Below are positions 7,178 through 13,964 of a stretch of 23,321 nucleotides of DNA, piece by piece (positions within the stretch are counted from its first letter, which is position 1; the number at the start of each line of letters is the position of its first letter). Made by a program: the position numbers and the translations under genes. The stretch covers positions 1 to 23,321 of IMG/VR virus record IMGVR_UViG_3300009285_007947; one strand, written 5' to 3'. Source of the DNA: a virus. The notes under the pieces are model-generated. The model did no database searches. It worked only from the letters and a program-made list of their open reading frames with translations, and was not told where the DNA came from.

Positions 7178-7741
7178 ATGGCAGCGACCAATACAGGAGC
7201 CAAGCTCGTATATAACTTGGCGGGTCGCACCTCGGGCATTTTGAAGATAGTTCGCATCTATGATAGCGTAACGCTCACAAATGGAGATTTCGTGAAAATA
7301 GATACGAATGGGTTCGTGGCACTTGCAACCGCAGGCGCGCGTATTTTCGGTGTGGTGACTGGTATTGTAGATAATGTCGGCACTGATATCGAGAATACGA
7401 AGCAAACTACGGGTGCAACATATACTCCATCGACACAGACCGTGGTATGCGCATCGGATAACTCGTCGCGTACAACTGGGTATGTGCAGGCAGTAATTGA
7501 TATTGATCCATTTTCGGTTTTCTCATGTGAACCGGATGCGGCGATTAGTACCACTACATCTTCAGGATCCTCGGATCAGCTCGGTTCTTATACGGACCTT
7601 CTGGACGAGGACGAGGTGGACGAAAACAATGGCGGCAACGCATTTAATGTGGTTGCACAGCTCTTTATCTGGGGAGTCGACCCTTCAGACTCAACAAGAG
7701 GTCTCTATTCAATCATGGAATCTCAATTCCTTGGTGGTTAA
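7178..7741 (+). CDS. capsid decoration / head fibre-like protein (putative)
   Basis: This 187-residue, beta-rich, acidic protein starts three bases after the scaffold stop behind AAAGGGAAG. The run of V-x-L-x-N-G-D-F-V-K-I-D, F-V-A-L-A-T-A-G-A-R-I-F-G-V-V-T-G resembles small beta-barrel decoration (cement) proteins of the DUF2190/gpD-like kind, which are often encoded beside the capsid gene. Residues 125-150 form a Ser/Thr- and Asp/Glu-rich loop. It probably sits on the outside of the shell. No direct motif proves this. Confidence 0.65.
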   Translation: MAATNTGAKLVYNLAGRTSGILKIVRIYDSVTLTNGDFVKIDTNGFVALATAGARIFGVVTGIVDNVGTDIENTKQTTGATYTPSTQTVVCASDNSSRTTGYVQAVIDIDPFSVFSCEPDAAISTTTSSGSSDQLGSYTDLLDEDEVDENNGGNAFNVVAQLFIWGVDPSDSTRGLYSIMESQFLGG

Positions 7742-7756
7742 TGAAAGAAATAATAT

Positions 7757-7983
7757 ATGGCAGTATCTGGCACTGGCACTTCGCGTGCCAACTTTGGGGA
7801 CTTGCTTGAACCAGTCTTCAGGAAGATATTCTTCGACCAATATCAGCAAATTCCCCAGATTTATAGTCAGATCTTCCATGTTATCGAGACTGACCGGCGT
7901 GATCTCCGCGATACTTCAGTGTCCGGTTTCGGACAGTTAGTGGAGACAACGGAAGGCGGTCCTATAACATACGAAGATCCCGT
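7757..7983 (+). CDS. major capsid protein, exon 1
   Basis: This is the first exon of the HK97-fold shell protein. It encodes 75 complete codons plus two bases of Val76, ending Y-E-D-P-(V). It begins MAVSGTGTSRANFGDLLEPV and contains F-G-Q-L-V-E-T-T-E-G-G-P-I, the N-terminal arm/E-loop pattern of Mu gpT-like capsid proteins. The frame continues past 7983 to a stop at 8138, but that extension is intron sequence with a group I core. Joining 7983 to 8765 restores P-V-Q-G-F-D-Y-T-Y-T-P-V-K-F-A-K-G and a 303-residue protein, a normal length for this family. The spliced junction is inferred, not observed. Confidence 0.87.
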
Positions 7984-8166
7984 TAATTTTGTAGCGGCTT
8001 ACAGTCGAGAGATTGTAAGAAAATCCTTTAAATTGCTGGAAACTCTCTTTGAGACAATCAGCAGCCAAATCAGAGAAATTAAAAAATCTCTGAGAGGTTC
8101 AGAGACTATAATAAGGACATCCTTCTGGATGATGGTATAGTCCGAACTCCATGGCGACATGGAGAG

Positions 8167-8712
8167 TCAAGTAGAAATATCTTGATCGTTCTTTGACAAA
8201 GTATTCTCAAACATGGCTATAAGTTTCGTGCGGTTGGTAGTTTTCAAGTCACCGAAGAGCAGGCGTTTCACGAAATAATTAAGCATTATTTCGTAATCAC
8301 GATGTTCTTCTCTGGTAGGAAACAATTTTAGATTATCAGGATGATTATTGATGGTATTTCCATCTTTATGATGTACGGTTTCTTCTGGTTTAAGTGATCG
8401 TTTTAATGTTTTCTCCATTACGAGACGATGTTCTCTAACACGTCGTCCATTAAGAGGAATCATTATATACTCCTTGGTAGAAAAATGTTTTCCGCCATAC
8501 AGTTTTCTATGTTGCCTACCACCCTTCCATCTACCATTCCATTTTCCCATATGGCGTTTGGAGTGAGAACGTCCCTTAAGACCGAATCGTAAAAAAAATC
8601 TTGCCACAGTTTCTCTTTGGACACCGCACATATCAGCGATCTCAGACATTAACATTTGGTCTTTAAAATAACGAGTTTTAAGCCATTGTTTATTACGATA
8701 CATTGTATTCAT
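8167..8712 (-). CDS. intron-encoded HNH homing endonuclease (antisense)
   Basis: This 181-residue protein is encoded opposite to the capsid gene within the intron. Residues 8-45 form a helix-turn-helix resembling the DNA-binding end of other phage HNH enzymes. The HNH core (about 80-140) shows R-E-H-R-L-V-M-E-K, the catalytic V-H-H-K-D-G (H114/H115), N-x-x-D-N-L-K-L-F, and E-E-H (136-137), matching the HNH_3 family. The enzyme would cut intron-less capsid alleles and drive intron spread. Its stop codon lies inside the P9.1-like hairpin. A 17-spaced promoter lies directly upstream, with the predicted start on the ATG at 8712. A second Met codon occurs at residue 4. The opposite orientation is unusual for phage introns. 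Confidence 0.9.
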   Translation of the reverse strand: MNTMYRNKQWLKTRYFKDQMLMSEIADMCGVQRETVARFFLRFGLKGRSHSKRHMGKWNGRWKGGRQHRKLYGGKHFSTKEYIMIPLNGRRVREHRLVMEKTLKRSLKPEETVHHKDGNTINNHPDNLKLFPTREEHRDYEIMLNYFVKRLLFGDLKTTNRTKLIAMFENTLSKNDQDIST

Positions 8713-8714
8713 AA

Positions 8715-8788
8715 GTATAGTGTAATCGTAAGTGATTACTTTGTCAAGAATAGTAACAAAATTGTCAAGGATTCGATTACACCTATAC
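8715..8788. repeat. inverted repeat spanning the 3' splice site
   Basis: GTATAGTGTAATCG (8715-8728) in the intron is complementary to CGATTACACCTATAC (8774-8788) in exon 2 over fourteen pairs, with a single extra C. The 3' splice site (8764/8765) lies in the loop. In the same interval TTGTCAAG occurs twice, at 8741-8748 and at the true junction 8762-8769. The upstream copy is an in-frame decoy that would lead to a stop codon. The stem may mask or present the splice site. Confidence 0.65.
8719..8747 (-). promoter_or_regulatory. minus-strand promoter for the intron endonuclease
   Basis: On the minus strand, TTGACA (8742-8747, exact consensus) and TACACT (8719-8724) are separated by 17 bases. 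The predicted start, seven bases past the -10, is 8712, the A of the endonuclease ATG, so the message would be leaderless. An inverted repeat GTAATC/GATTAC (8722-8727 and 8734-8739) overlaps the -10 and spacer and could bind a repressor. Confidence 0.6.
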
Positions 8789-9449
8789 CCCAGTGAAGTT
8801 TGCGAAAGGATTCAAAGTAACGAAAGAAATGTGGGAGGACGATCTTTACAATATCATGACAAAGATGCCGTCCAAACTCGGTGACGCGGCGCGTCAAACC
8901 GAGGAAACAGAAGCAGCGGATATCTTTGATAATTCTTTCACTTTAGGCATTGGTGGCGATGGGTCGTATCTTTGCGTAACCAATCATGCTCGTGAAGACG
9001 GCGGTACGGTGCAGTCAAATAGACTTTCTGGAAATACTGCGCCTTCAGAAACTACTTTTGAAACGACGCTTGTCGGCATGAGAGGCACGCTTGATGCGAA
9101 GGGTCAAAAAATATTAGTGCGCCCCGACACGATTCTTATTCCAAAAGAATTGGAAAAGGAAGTGTTGGTGCTCTTGAAGTCTTCAGGAAGAACCGCTACT
9201 AACTACAATGAGATCAATCCCTACGAAGGGAGATTGAAGACGGTAGTGTGGGATTATCTTGATTTGACTCAAGCATGGTATGTGCTTGATTCAGGGCTTC
9301 ATCAGCTCAATTTCGTGTGGCGCATTCGTCCTGAATTCGGTCAGGATGAGTCATTCGATACGGATGTTGCACTTTATAAAGTGCGCGAGAGGTTCACGGT
9401 CGGGTTCTCTGACTGGCGCGGTGTCTATGGTTCGACAGGCACTCAATAA
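8765..9449 (+). CDS. major capsid protein, exon 2
   Basis: The second exon supplies the last base of Val76 and 227 further codons. It encodes Q-G-F-D-Y-T-Y-T-P-V-K-F-A-K-G-F-K-V-T-K-E-M, then W-E-D-D-L-Y-N and A-A-R-Q-T-E-E-T-E-A-A-D, continuous with exon 1 and typical of Mu gpT-like HK97-fold capsids. Downstream come the P- and A-domain strands, such as I-L-V-R-P-D-T-I-L-I-P-K and W-Y-V-L-D-S-G. There is no in-frame stop from 8765 on. A GTG at 8793 could be mistaken for a gene start, but it is Val inside the exon and has no ribosome site. The C-terminus is G-S-T-G-T-Q. Confidence 0.9.
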
Positions 9450-9463
9450 TTGATTTTTGCCTT

Positions 9464-9598
9464 ATGAAATGTCCAACTTGCGGAGCTATTATCAACAAAT
9501 GGTATCTGTATGGGATAGATCCTGAGACTGCTGACGCATGTTGCGATAATTGCAAGCATGAACGCAAGGCGAAACCAGCAAAGATAGAGGAGAAATAA
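9464..9598 (+). CDS. 44-residue zinc-ribbon protein
   Basis: This short ORF after the capsid gene encodes M-K-C-P-T-C-G at its start and C-C-D-N-C-K at residues 26-31. Two CxxC pairs (C3/C6 and C27/C30) can bind one zinc, and a Lys-rich tail follows. The size and pattern fit a free-standing zinc ribbon. The stop is three bases before the next ATG, and its last codons carry that gene's ribosome site (GAGGAG at 9587-9592), so translation is probably coupled. The target is unknown. Confidence 0.65.
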   Translation: MKCPTCGAIINKWYLYGIDPETADACCDNCKHERKAKPAKIEEK

Positions 9599-9601
9599 AC
9601 T

Positions 9602-10300
9602 ATGTCTGCTCCCAAACTTTATACGGAGCGAGAATTGCTGGAACGTATTGCGTATCTTGGTCCTAATCCGCATACCGCGGGTGAGGCGACTGTGCGATCG
9701 TATACATGGTCTGGTGCGGTCACTGAAGCAGCCGTGTGGACTCCGCAGTCTGGGAACCGATACGTTGTATCTAACATTGTAGTGAGTGCTTCCGCGGCAT
9801 GTACGGTAACGCTCATGGATGAGGTAAACGACGGCGATCATATATTCTTTTCGCTTTCAATGGCGGGAGATTCGTCTGTCGTAGTTCCTTATCCCATTCC
9901 CCGTCCTTCACGGGCGGTGGATACCGTGATGCGTATTACCACTTCTGCGACGGGCGGCACCGTTACAGTGTATGGCTGGGAAACTGGCATAAGCGTTGAA
10001 ACGACGTCGACTTCTACTTCATCGAGTTCTAGCTCATCGAGTTCTAGCTCATCGAGTTCTAGTTCTAGTACATCGATTTCTAATTCATCGAGTTCTAGTT
10101 CTTACTCCTCGAGTTCTAGCTCGTCTAGTTCTTCGAGTTCGTCGAGTTCATCGATCAGTAATTCGACAAGCTCTTCATCGAGTTCTTCGATTTCTGAAAC
10201 GACGAGTTCCTCGAGTAGTATATCTGCGACATCGTCTTCATCGTCATCCAGTTCGGAATCTCAATCTTCCAGCTCTATCTCGCAGACATCAACTGGTTAA
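9602..10300 (+). CDS. virion-type protein with poly-serine tail
   Basis: This 232-residue protein has two parts. Residues 1-130 look like a compact beta-sandwich (V-S-N-I-V-V-S-A-S-A-A-C-T-V-T-L and T-V-T-V-Y-G-W-E) of a kind seen in small head or tail surface proteins. Residues 131-232 are almost wholly Ser with some Thr, Ile, Asn and Glu. Both TCN and AGY serine codons are mixed throughout, which argues for selection on serine rather than simple repeat slippage. There is no signal peptide or anchor. It has a good ribosome site (GAGGAG). The tail could be a flexible spacer or a dense O-glycosylation acceptor, which is interesting given the glycosyltransferases that start 67 bases downstream. 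No family name can be given with confidence. Confidence 0.8.
   Translation: MSAPKLYTERELLERIAYLGPNPHTAGEATVRSYTWSGAVTEAAVWTPQSGNRYVVSNIVVSASAACTVTLMDEVNDGDHIFFSLSMAGDSSVVVPYPIPRPSRAVDTVMRITTSATGGTVTVYGWETGISVETTSTSTSSSSSSSSSSSSSSSSSTSISNSSSSSSYSSSSSSSSSSSSSSSSISNSTSSSSSSSISETTSSSSSISATSSSSSSSSESQSSSSISQTSTG
10019..10063 (+). repeat. 15-bp tandem repeat in the serine tract
   Basis: TCATCGAGTTCTAGC occurs at 10019-10033 and 10034-10048, with a one-base variant at 10049-10063. Degenerate copies continue to about 10260. The unit is five serine codons, so gain or loss of units keeps the frame and changes only tail length. This makes the tail length a likely site of strain variation. Confidence 0.75.
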
Positions 10301-10316
10301 TAGCCAGAACCATCAA

Positions 10317-10345
10317 GGGGGAGCAGAGCGTTGCTTCGCTCCCCC
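10317..10345 (+). terminator. strong GC hairpin between head operon and glycan operon
   Basis: GGGGGAGC (10317-10324) pairs with GCTCCCCC (10338-10345), with a smaller AGC/GCT stem inside. No T-run follows, so it is not a textbook intrinsic terminator. Its location, just after the Ser-rich gene and immediately before the next promoter, suggests it ends or protects the head transcript. It also overlaps the place where a -35 of that promoter would be. Confidence 0.5.
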
Positions 10346-10351
10346 TGTGGG

Positions 10352-10360
10352 TGGTATAAT
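10352..10360 (+). promoter_or_regulatory. extended -10 promoter of the glycan cassette
   Basis: TGGTATAAT is a perfect extended -10 (TGnTATAAT). A weak -35 (TTGCTT at 10331-10336, 18-base spacer) lies inside the hairpin. The predicted start, seven bases past the -10, is the A of the ATG at 10367, so the first glycosyltransferase would be read from a leaderless message. Confidence 0.65.
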
Positions 10361-10366
10361 TCCAAT

Positions 10367-11680
10367 ATGGAACAAAAGCGCGTTGCAATTTTTTCAACAT
10401 TTTATACCATAGATCCTTCTTATTCTTTGAATAATGTAGTGGAGGATCAAATTTCTATGTTCGTGAACAATGGATATTCCATTGTTTTTTTAGCTGATGA
10501 AGCATTTGAACCGAAGGGGATTTATGCGCATCCTATGGTTATATTAAGGAAATTACCGAAAGCTCAACGCGATAATTACGGCAATCTGAATAATGATTGG
10601 AAGATGGAGACTGGTCGGATGTATGAAGCATTAAAAGTTCATTTAGCAGATATCGATGTGGTATTGGCGCATGATATTACTTTGCAATGCGCTCATATTG
10701 TTTTCAATATCGCTTCACGCCGATTGGCAATAGAACGCCCTGATTTGCTTTGGATTCATTGGTGCCATTCAGCGACCTCGCCTTCCATTCATTGCAATAT
10801 TCCTGAAGCAAGTGAATTGATAAAGCCAAAATTTCCAAATTCAGTAGTGGCATATCCAAATGATTGGGATCGCCCGCGTGTGGCAAGGAATTATCATTAT
10901 GAATTGGATGAAGTATTCTGTGTTCATCATCCGACTGATTTGGCTGAATATTTCGGATTTCATGAATTGACGCGGCAACTTATCAAAGAGAAAGACTTAT
11001 ATTCTGCCGATGTGATCAATGTGTATCCTTGCCGATTGGATCGCGGAAAACAAGTCGAGTACAATATCCGCATGATGGCATCAGTGAAGCGGACAGGAAG
11101 AGACATGCGTTTGATTATCATGGATTTTTCTTCAACAGGAGATGATAAATTGGCATATCGAGAAACATTTTATAAACGGCATGGTGATGGCGGATTGGTG
11201 GAACTGGCAAAATCATGGGGATTGGAGGAAAAAGAGATCACATTTACTTCGATGTGGAAACCGGAAACGAACTATTCTTGTCCACGGCAGATGGTGAAAG
11301 ATTTATTCCTTCTTTCCAATATATACATTCATCCTTCGACTTCGGAAACGTATTCTTTAGTAACGCAGGAAGCGATACTTTGCAAGAATTTTTGCATTTT
11401 GAATCATCATTTCCCGCCCATGCGTAGCATTTATGGAGATAAGAATGTGCTTTATGAGCCATTTGGTTCTGCGGTGGATGCGTTAAGCGGCGATAATGGT
11501 TCAACGCAACTTAATATCCATGACGAAGAAAAGCATTTTTTGAATCTTGCGAATAAGATCAATTATTTTATTGAAAATAATCCAGTGTTGGCAGAGCATA
11601 CATTTATTCGCAAATTCAGGAATCCCGATTATGTGTTTAAACATGAGATTGAGCCGTTAATTAATAGGACGAAATTATGA
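10367..11680 (+). CDS. GT4-type (GT-B) glycosyltransferase
   Basis: This 437-residue protein is a two-domain GT-B enzyme. The N-terminal Rossmann domain begins R-V-A-I-F-S-T-F-Y. The C-terminal donor domain starts near V-I-N-V-Y-P-C-R-L-D-R-G-K (a version of the GT4 GRLxxxKG motif) and contains H-P-S-T-S-E-T-Y-S-L-V-T-Q-E-A with the E-x7-E pair at E327/E335 that contacts the nucleotide sugar. The frame extends upstream to a TTG at 10331, but the ATG at 10367 is chosen because the promoter -10 ends at 10360. This is the first gene of the cassette, and its stop overlaps the next start (ATGA). The sugar donor is unknown. Confidence 0.88.
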   Translation: MEQKRVAIFSTFYTIDPSYSLNNVVEDQISMFVNNGYSIVFLADEAFEPKGIYAHPMVILRKLPKAQRDNYGNLNNDWKMETGRMYEALKVHLADIDVVLAHDITLQCAHIVFNIASRRLAIERPDLLWIHWCHSATSPSIHCNIPEASELIKPKFPNSVVAYPNDWDRPRVARNYHYELDEVFCVHHPTDLAEYFGFHELTRQLIKEKDLYSADVINVYPCRLDRGKQVEYNIRMMASVKRTGRDMRLIIMDFSSTGDDKLAYRETFYKRHGDGGLVELAKSWGLEEKEITFTSMWKPETNYSCPRQMVKDLFLLSNIYIHPSTSETYSLVTQEAILCKNFCILNHHFPPMRSIYGDKNVLYEPFGSAVDALSGDNGSTQLNIHDEEKHFLNLANKINYFIENNPVLAEHTFIRKFRNPDYVFKHEIEPLINRTKL

Positions 11681-12462
11681 GTGAAAACACGTTTTCTATT
11701 ATCATGCCAACTTGTCAAAGAAAGAATCTGATGCAACGGTCTATTCTCTCAGTGTTTAATCAATGGTATCAGAATTGGGAATTGATTGCGGTGGATGACG
11801 GTTCAACTGATGGGACATGGGAGAAATTGCAGGAATATGCGGCGAAAGAACCACGAATGAAAATTATTAAGCATGAGGTGAGGAAACAGAGATGTGCAGC
11901 AATTAATACAGGCATGAGAGCCGCAACAAATGATTGGATTTGTATTTTAGAATCAGATGATGAATATTTGCGGAATTATTTAAATAGTTTGAATTGGGCA
12001 ATAAATGAACATCCACAATATCGTGTATTTCATTTTGGAGCATTAGTGGTAAGGTTAAAATATTGTTCTGTAAGAGAAACACCGAATTATAAAGAACAAG
12101 GGGATGGAATGGAATCAATCAAAAGTGGAAAGTTGGGGATGGGAAGTTTTATATTCAAACGCGAATTATTAAATGAAATTCCTGATCTTTATTTATTTGA
12201 AACTGGCAGTCCATACAAATTTGCGGATTATTATAAAGATAAATTTCCTGAATTTTTGGAAATGTATGGACCGAAATATATGGATGGAGGGAAGGAATTA
12301 GGGAATCCTTGGGGAAATGATGCCGTGATGATGTATCTTTTAACAAGAAAAAATAAAAGCAAGGCATTGCCATTTTTTACTTATGTAAATTATATCCGCC
12401 GTTCTGGATTTATGAATCAAGATGATGACAAGCCGGAGGTTATCCGTTTTTTAGCACGATAG
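11677..12462 (+). CDS. GT2 glycosyltransferase
   Basis: This 261-residue GT-A protein has the classic family 2 layout: F-S-I-I-M-P-T-C-Q-R-K at the N-terminus, nucleotide-binding V-D-D-G-S-T-D-G-T at 39-47, and the metal-binding L-E-S-D-D-E-Y (D94/D95). There is no transmembrane helix, so it is a soluble enzyme. The C-terminal half (G-G-K-E-L-G-N-P-W-G-N-D-A-V-M) holds the acceptor/base region. It couples to the previous gene by an ATGA overlap. A 28-base gap with GGAAGAA follows before the next gene. Confidence 0.88.
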   Translation: MSENTFSIIMPTCQRKNLMQRSILSVFNQWYQNWELIAVDDGSTDGTWEKLQEYAAKEPRMKIIKHEVRKQRCAAINTGMRAATNDWICILESDDEYLRNYLNSLNWAINEHPQYRVFHFGALVVRLKYCSVRETPNYKEQGDGMESIKSGKLGMGSFIFKRELLNEIPDLYLFETGSPYKFADYYKDKFPEFLEMYGPKYMDGGKELGNPWGNDAVMMYLLTRKNKSKALPFFTYVNYIRRSGFMNQDDDKPEVIRFLAR

Positions 12463-12490
12463 CGGGTGCTCCAGGAAGAATTATAGAAGT

Positions 12491-13423
12491 ATGAAAATTC
12501 AAATTATTGCACTTTCGAATCATCTTACCTACGGCGGGATGCGGCAGCGTCTTGAATGGGGATTTAAACAAATAGGTCATGAAACAGTAGAAGGGAGTCC
12601 TGATGTGGTATTGGTAATTGGTCAATCAGCTCTATGGAATGACGTAAAACAATATGGAGTTCCTGTATATCTCTGGTGTCATGGTGTAGATATAGGAAAT
12701 TTTGAAAGCGCTAATAATAAAAAATTGAGAACAGTGTATGATAACTGTGCAGGAGTAGCATATCAGTCAACATTTGCCCGTAATATGACATGGCGGGCGT
12801 TTGGAGAGAAAAAAGGTTCGATTATTTTTAATGCGGGGATACCTAATTTCGGATCTATATATCCGATATGTCTCCCAGGAGGACGAATCGATGTCGCAAC
12901 TACGGCAATTTGGCGAGCTTGGAAACGTTTGCCAGAAACTGAAAGACTGGTACGCGAAGCGAATGATCAAGGCAGGAATATCCATTTGTGGGTTGGCGGT
13001 AAAGAGGGTGATTCTGGATCTCCTTTCATCCATTACATGGGCATGCTTCATGATTTTGAGCATTATCATAAGTGTCATTTCTATCTTCAATTATCGTTCT
13101 GCGATTATTCTCCAGGTACTGTGGGTGAGGCTCTCGCAATGGGACTCCCAGTCCTTACCGTCAATTCTGGAGGTGCTAAAGAAATTGTGGACGGAGCAGG
13201 AATCGCATTAGATAATGATCCGATACCAGAAGGGTCTATAAATGTGAATGATGAACGGAATATTCCAAAGATTAATACTGATAATTTTTGGCGCGGGTTT
13301 AATCAGATGACGCGGGAGGCGTATGAATTTTATCGCAATAAAGTCATTGAACGGGTAACGACAGTGGCAAATGCTGAATATAGCGCTCGACAATTTATCG
13401 ATTTATTTAATGGTTTAGAATGA
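12491..13423 (+). CDS. GT4-like (GT-B) glycosyltransferase
   Basis: This 310-residue enzyme has a short N-terminal domain (M-K-I-Q-I-I-A-L-S-N-H-L-T-Y-G-G-M-R-Q-R-L) and a C-terminal GT-B donor domain. The donor domain includes H-L-W-V-G-G-K-E-G-D, then D-Y-S-P-G-T-V-G-E-A-L-A-M-G-L-P-V-L-T and G-G-A-K-E-I-V, the usual nucleotide-sugar loop of GT4 proteins. It is smaller than a typical GT4 enzyme (350-400 residues). It has no membrane segment. GGAAGAA lies 12 bases upstream. It is likely a later step in the same glycan. Confidence 0.83.
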   Translation: MKIQIIALSNHLTYGGMRQRLEWGFKQIGHETVEGSPDVVLVIGQSALWNDVKQYGVPVYLWCHGVDIGNFESANNKKLRTVYDNCAGVAYQSTFARNMTWRAFGEKKGSIIFNAGIPNFGSIYPICLPGGRIDVATTAIWRAWKRLPETERLVREANDQGRNIHLWVGGKEGDSGSPFIHYMGMLHDFEHYHKCHFYLQLSFCDYSPGTVGEALAMGLPVLTVNSGGAKEIVDGAGIALDNDPIPEGSINVNDERNIPKINTDNFWRGFNQMTREAYEFYRNKVIERVTTVANAEYSARQFIDLFNGLE

Positions 13424-13427
13424 ATAT

Positions 13428-13964
13428 ATGGCGAGAATTAATAATCTCATTTCACAATTTATTCCCTATAATAATACTTGGCGGTCGTGGCTTGATATTG
13501 GCACAGGAAATGGATTGGTGGCGCAAGAAATGCGCGGTTTTAATTCAATGCCTCGTAAAATAGCGATGGATGCGGGATCATTTCCTGAAGATGTGCAGGA
13601 AGGTATGGGTCATTATTTAGATGCTTCATGGGAAAAGATACATGAAAATTTTACTCAGAATGGAAAATTATGGAATGAAACATTTGATGTAGTGACATTG
13701 ATGGATGTAATTCAATATTATCCGAAACCAGATGCGACTGTTCTTTTAGATCATTTAGACGAAATTGTCCGTCATCTCATTGTTATTTGGACACCTGATG
13801 GATTGTATCCTCATCCAGGGCATGTATCTGGTTGGGTTGCTGATGAATTTCTAGATCGCGGATATAGCGTGTATAAAGCGATTGGTTTTCATCAAGGTCC
13901 TCCGCAAGTAGGAAATGGACTTTTAGCGTGGAAGAATCCTGAATGGAGAAAGATTTATATATGA
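13428..13964 (+). CDS. class I SAM-dependent methyltransferase
   Basis: This 178-residue protein has motif I at W-L-D-I-G-T-G-N-G-L-V-A (21-32), an acidic strand-2 end (A-M-D-A-G), and F-D-V-V-T-L-M-D-V-I-Q-Y-Y after strand 4. It is a small Rossmann methyltransferase of the Methyltransf_23/25 type. Set between glycosyltransferases, it probably methylates a sugar or a glycan end rather than DNA. No target-recognition domain is present and the catalytic N/D-P-P-Y of DNA amino-methyltransferases is absent. It starts four bases after the previous stop. Confidence 0.8.
   Translation: MARINNLISQFIPYNNTWRSWLDIGTGNGLVAQEMRGFNSMPRKIAMDAGSFPEDVQEGMGHYLDASWEKIHENFTQNGKLWNETFDVVTLMDVIQYYPKPDATVLLDHLDEIVRHLIVIWTPDGLYPHPGHVSGWVADEFLDRGYSVYKAIGFHQGPPQVGNGLLAWKNPEWRKIYI

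Larger units (their letters stand above)
7984..8764 (+). mobile_element. group I intron in the capsid gene
   Basis: This 781-base intron reads as a self-splicing ribozyme. P1 pairs exon/intron bases CCGUUA (7980-7985) with UAGCGG (7992-7997), placing the obligatory U-G pair at U7983. P10 can form between exon-2 CAAGG (8766-8770) and UUUUG (7987-7991). The conserved core is visible as P (8031-8043, AATTGCTGGAAAC), Q (8056-8068, AATCAGCAGCCAA), R (8097-8108, GTTCAGAGACTA) and S (around 8134-8146, TATAGTCCG). P9 is CTCCATG/CATGGAG with a GCGA loop (8147-8164). A GAAA-capped P9.1-like hairpin follows (8167-8185). The last base is G8764. Beyond P9 it carries an HNH gene on the minus strand. Confidence 0.9.

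Noticed and set aside
7757-8140. A 127-residue stand-alone protein, with a second gene starting at GTG 8793
   Set aside because: The first runs into group I intron sequence and the second starts inside a conserved capsid segment. Splicing explains both better.
10019-10290. Serine tract as an assembly artefact
   Set aside because: The repeat units differ in codon choice along the tract and the frame stays open throughout, which argues for real coding sequence.
10331-10366. Upstream TTG start for the first cassette glycosyltransferase
   Set aside because: It would encode the hairpin and the promoter -10. The ATG at 10367 coincides with the predicted transcript start.
9996-10412. 138-codon ORF rich in Arg, His, Val and Leu
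   Set aside because: It is the shifted reading of the serine repeat and has no independent features or ribosome site.
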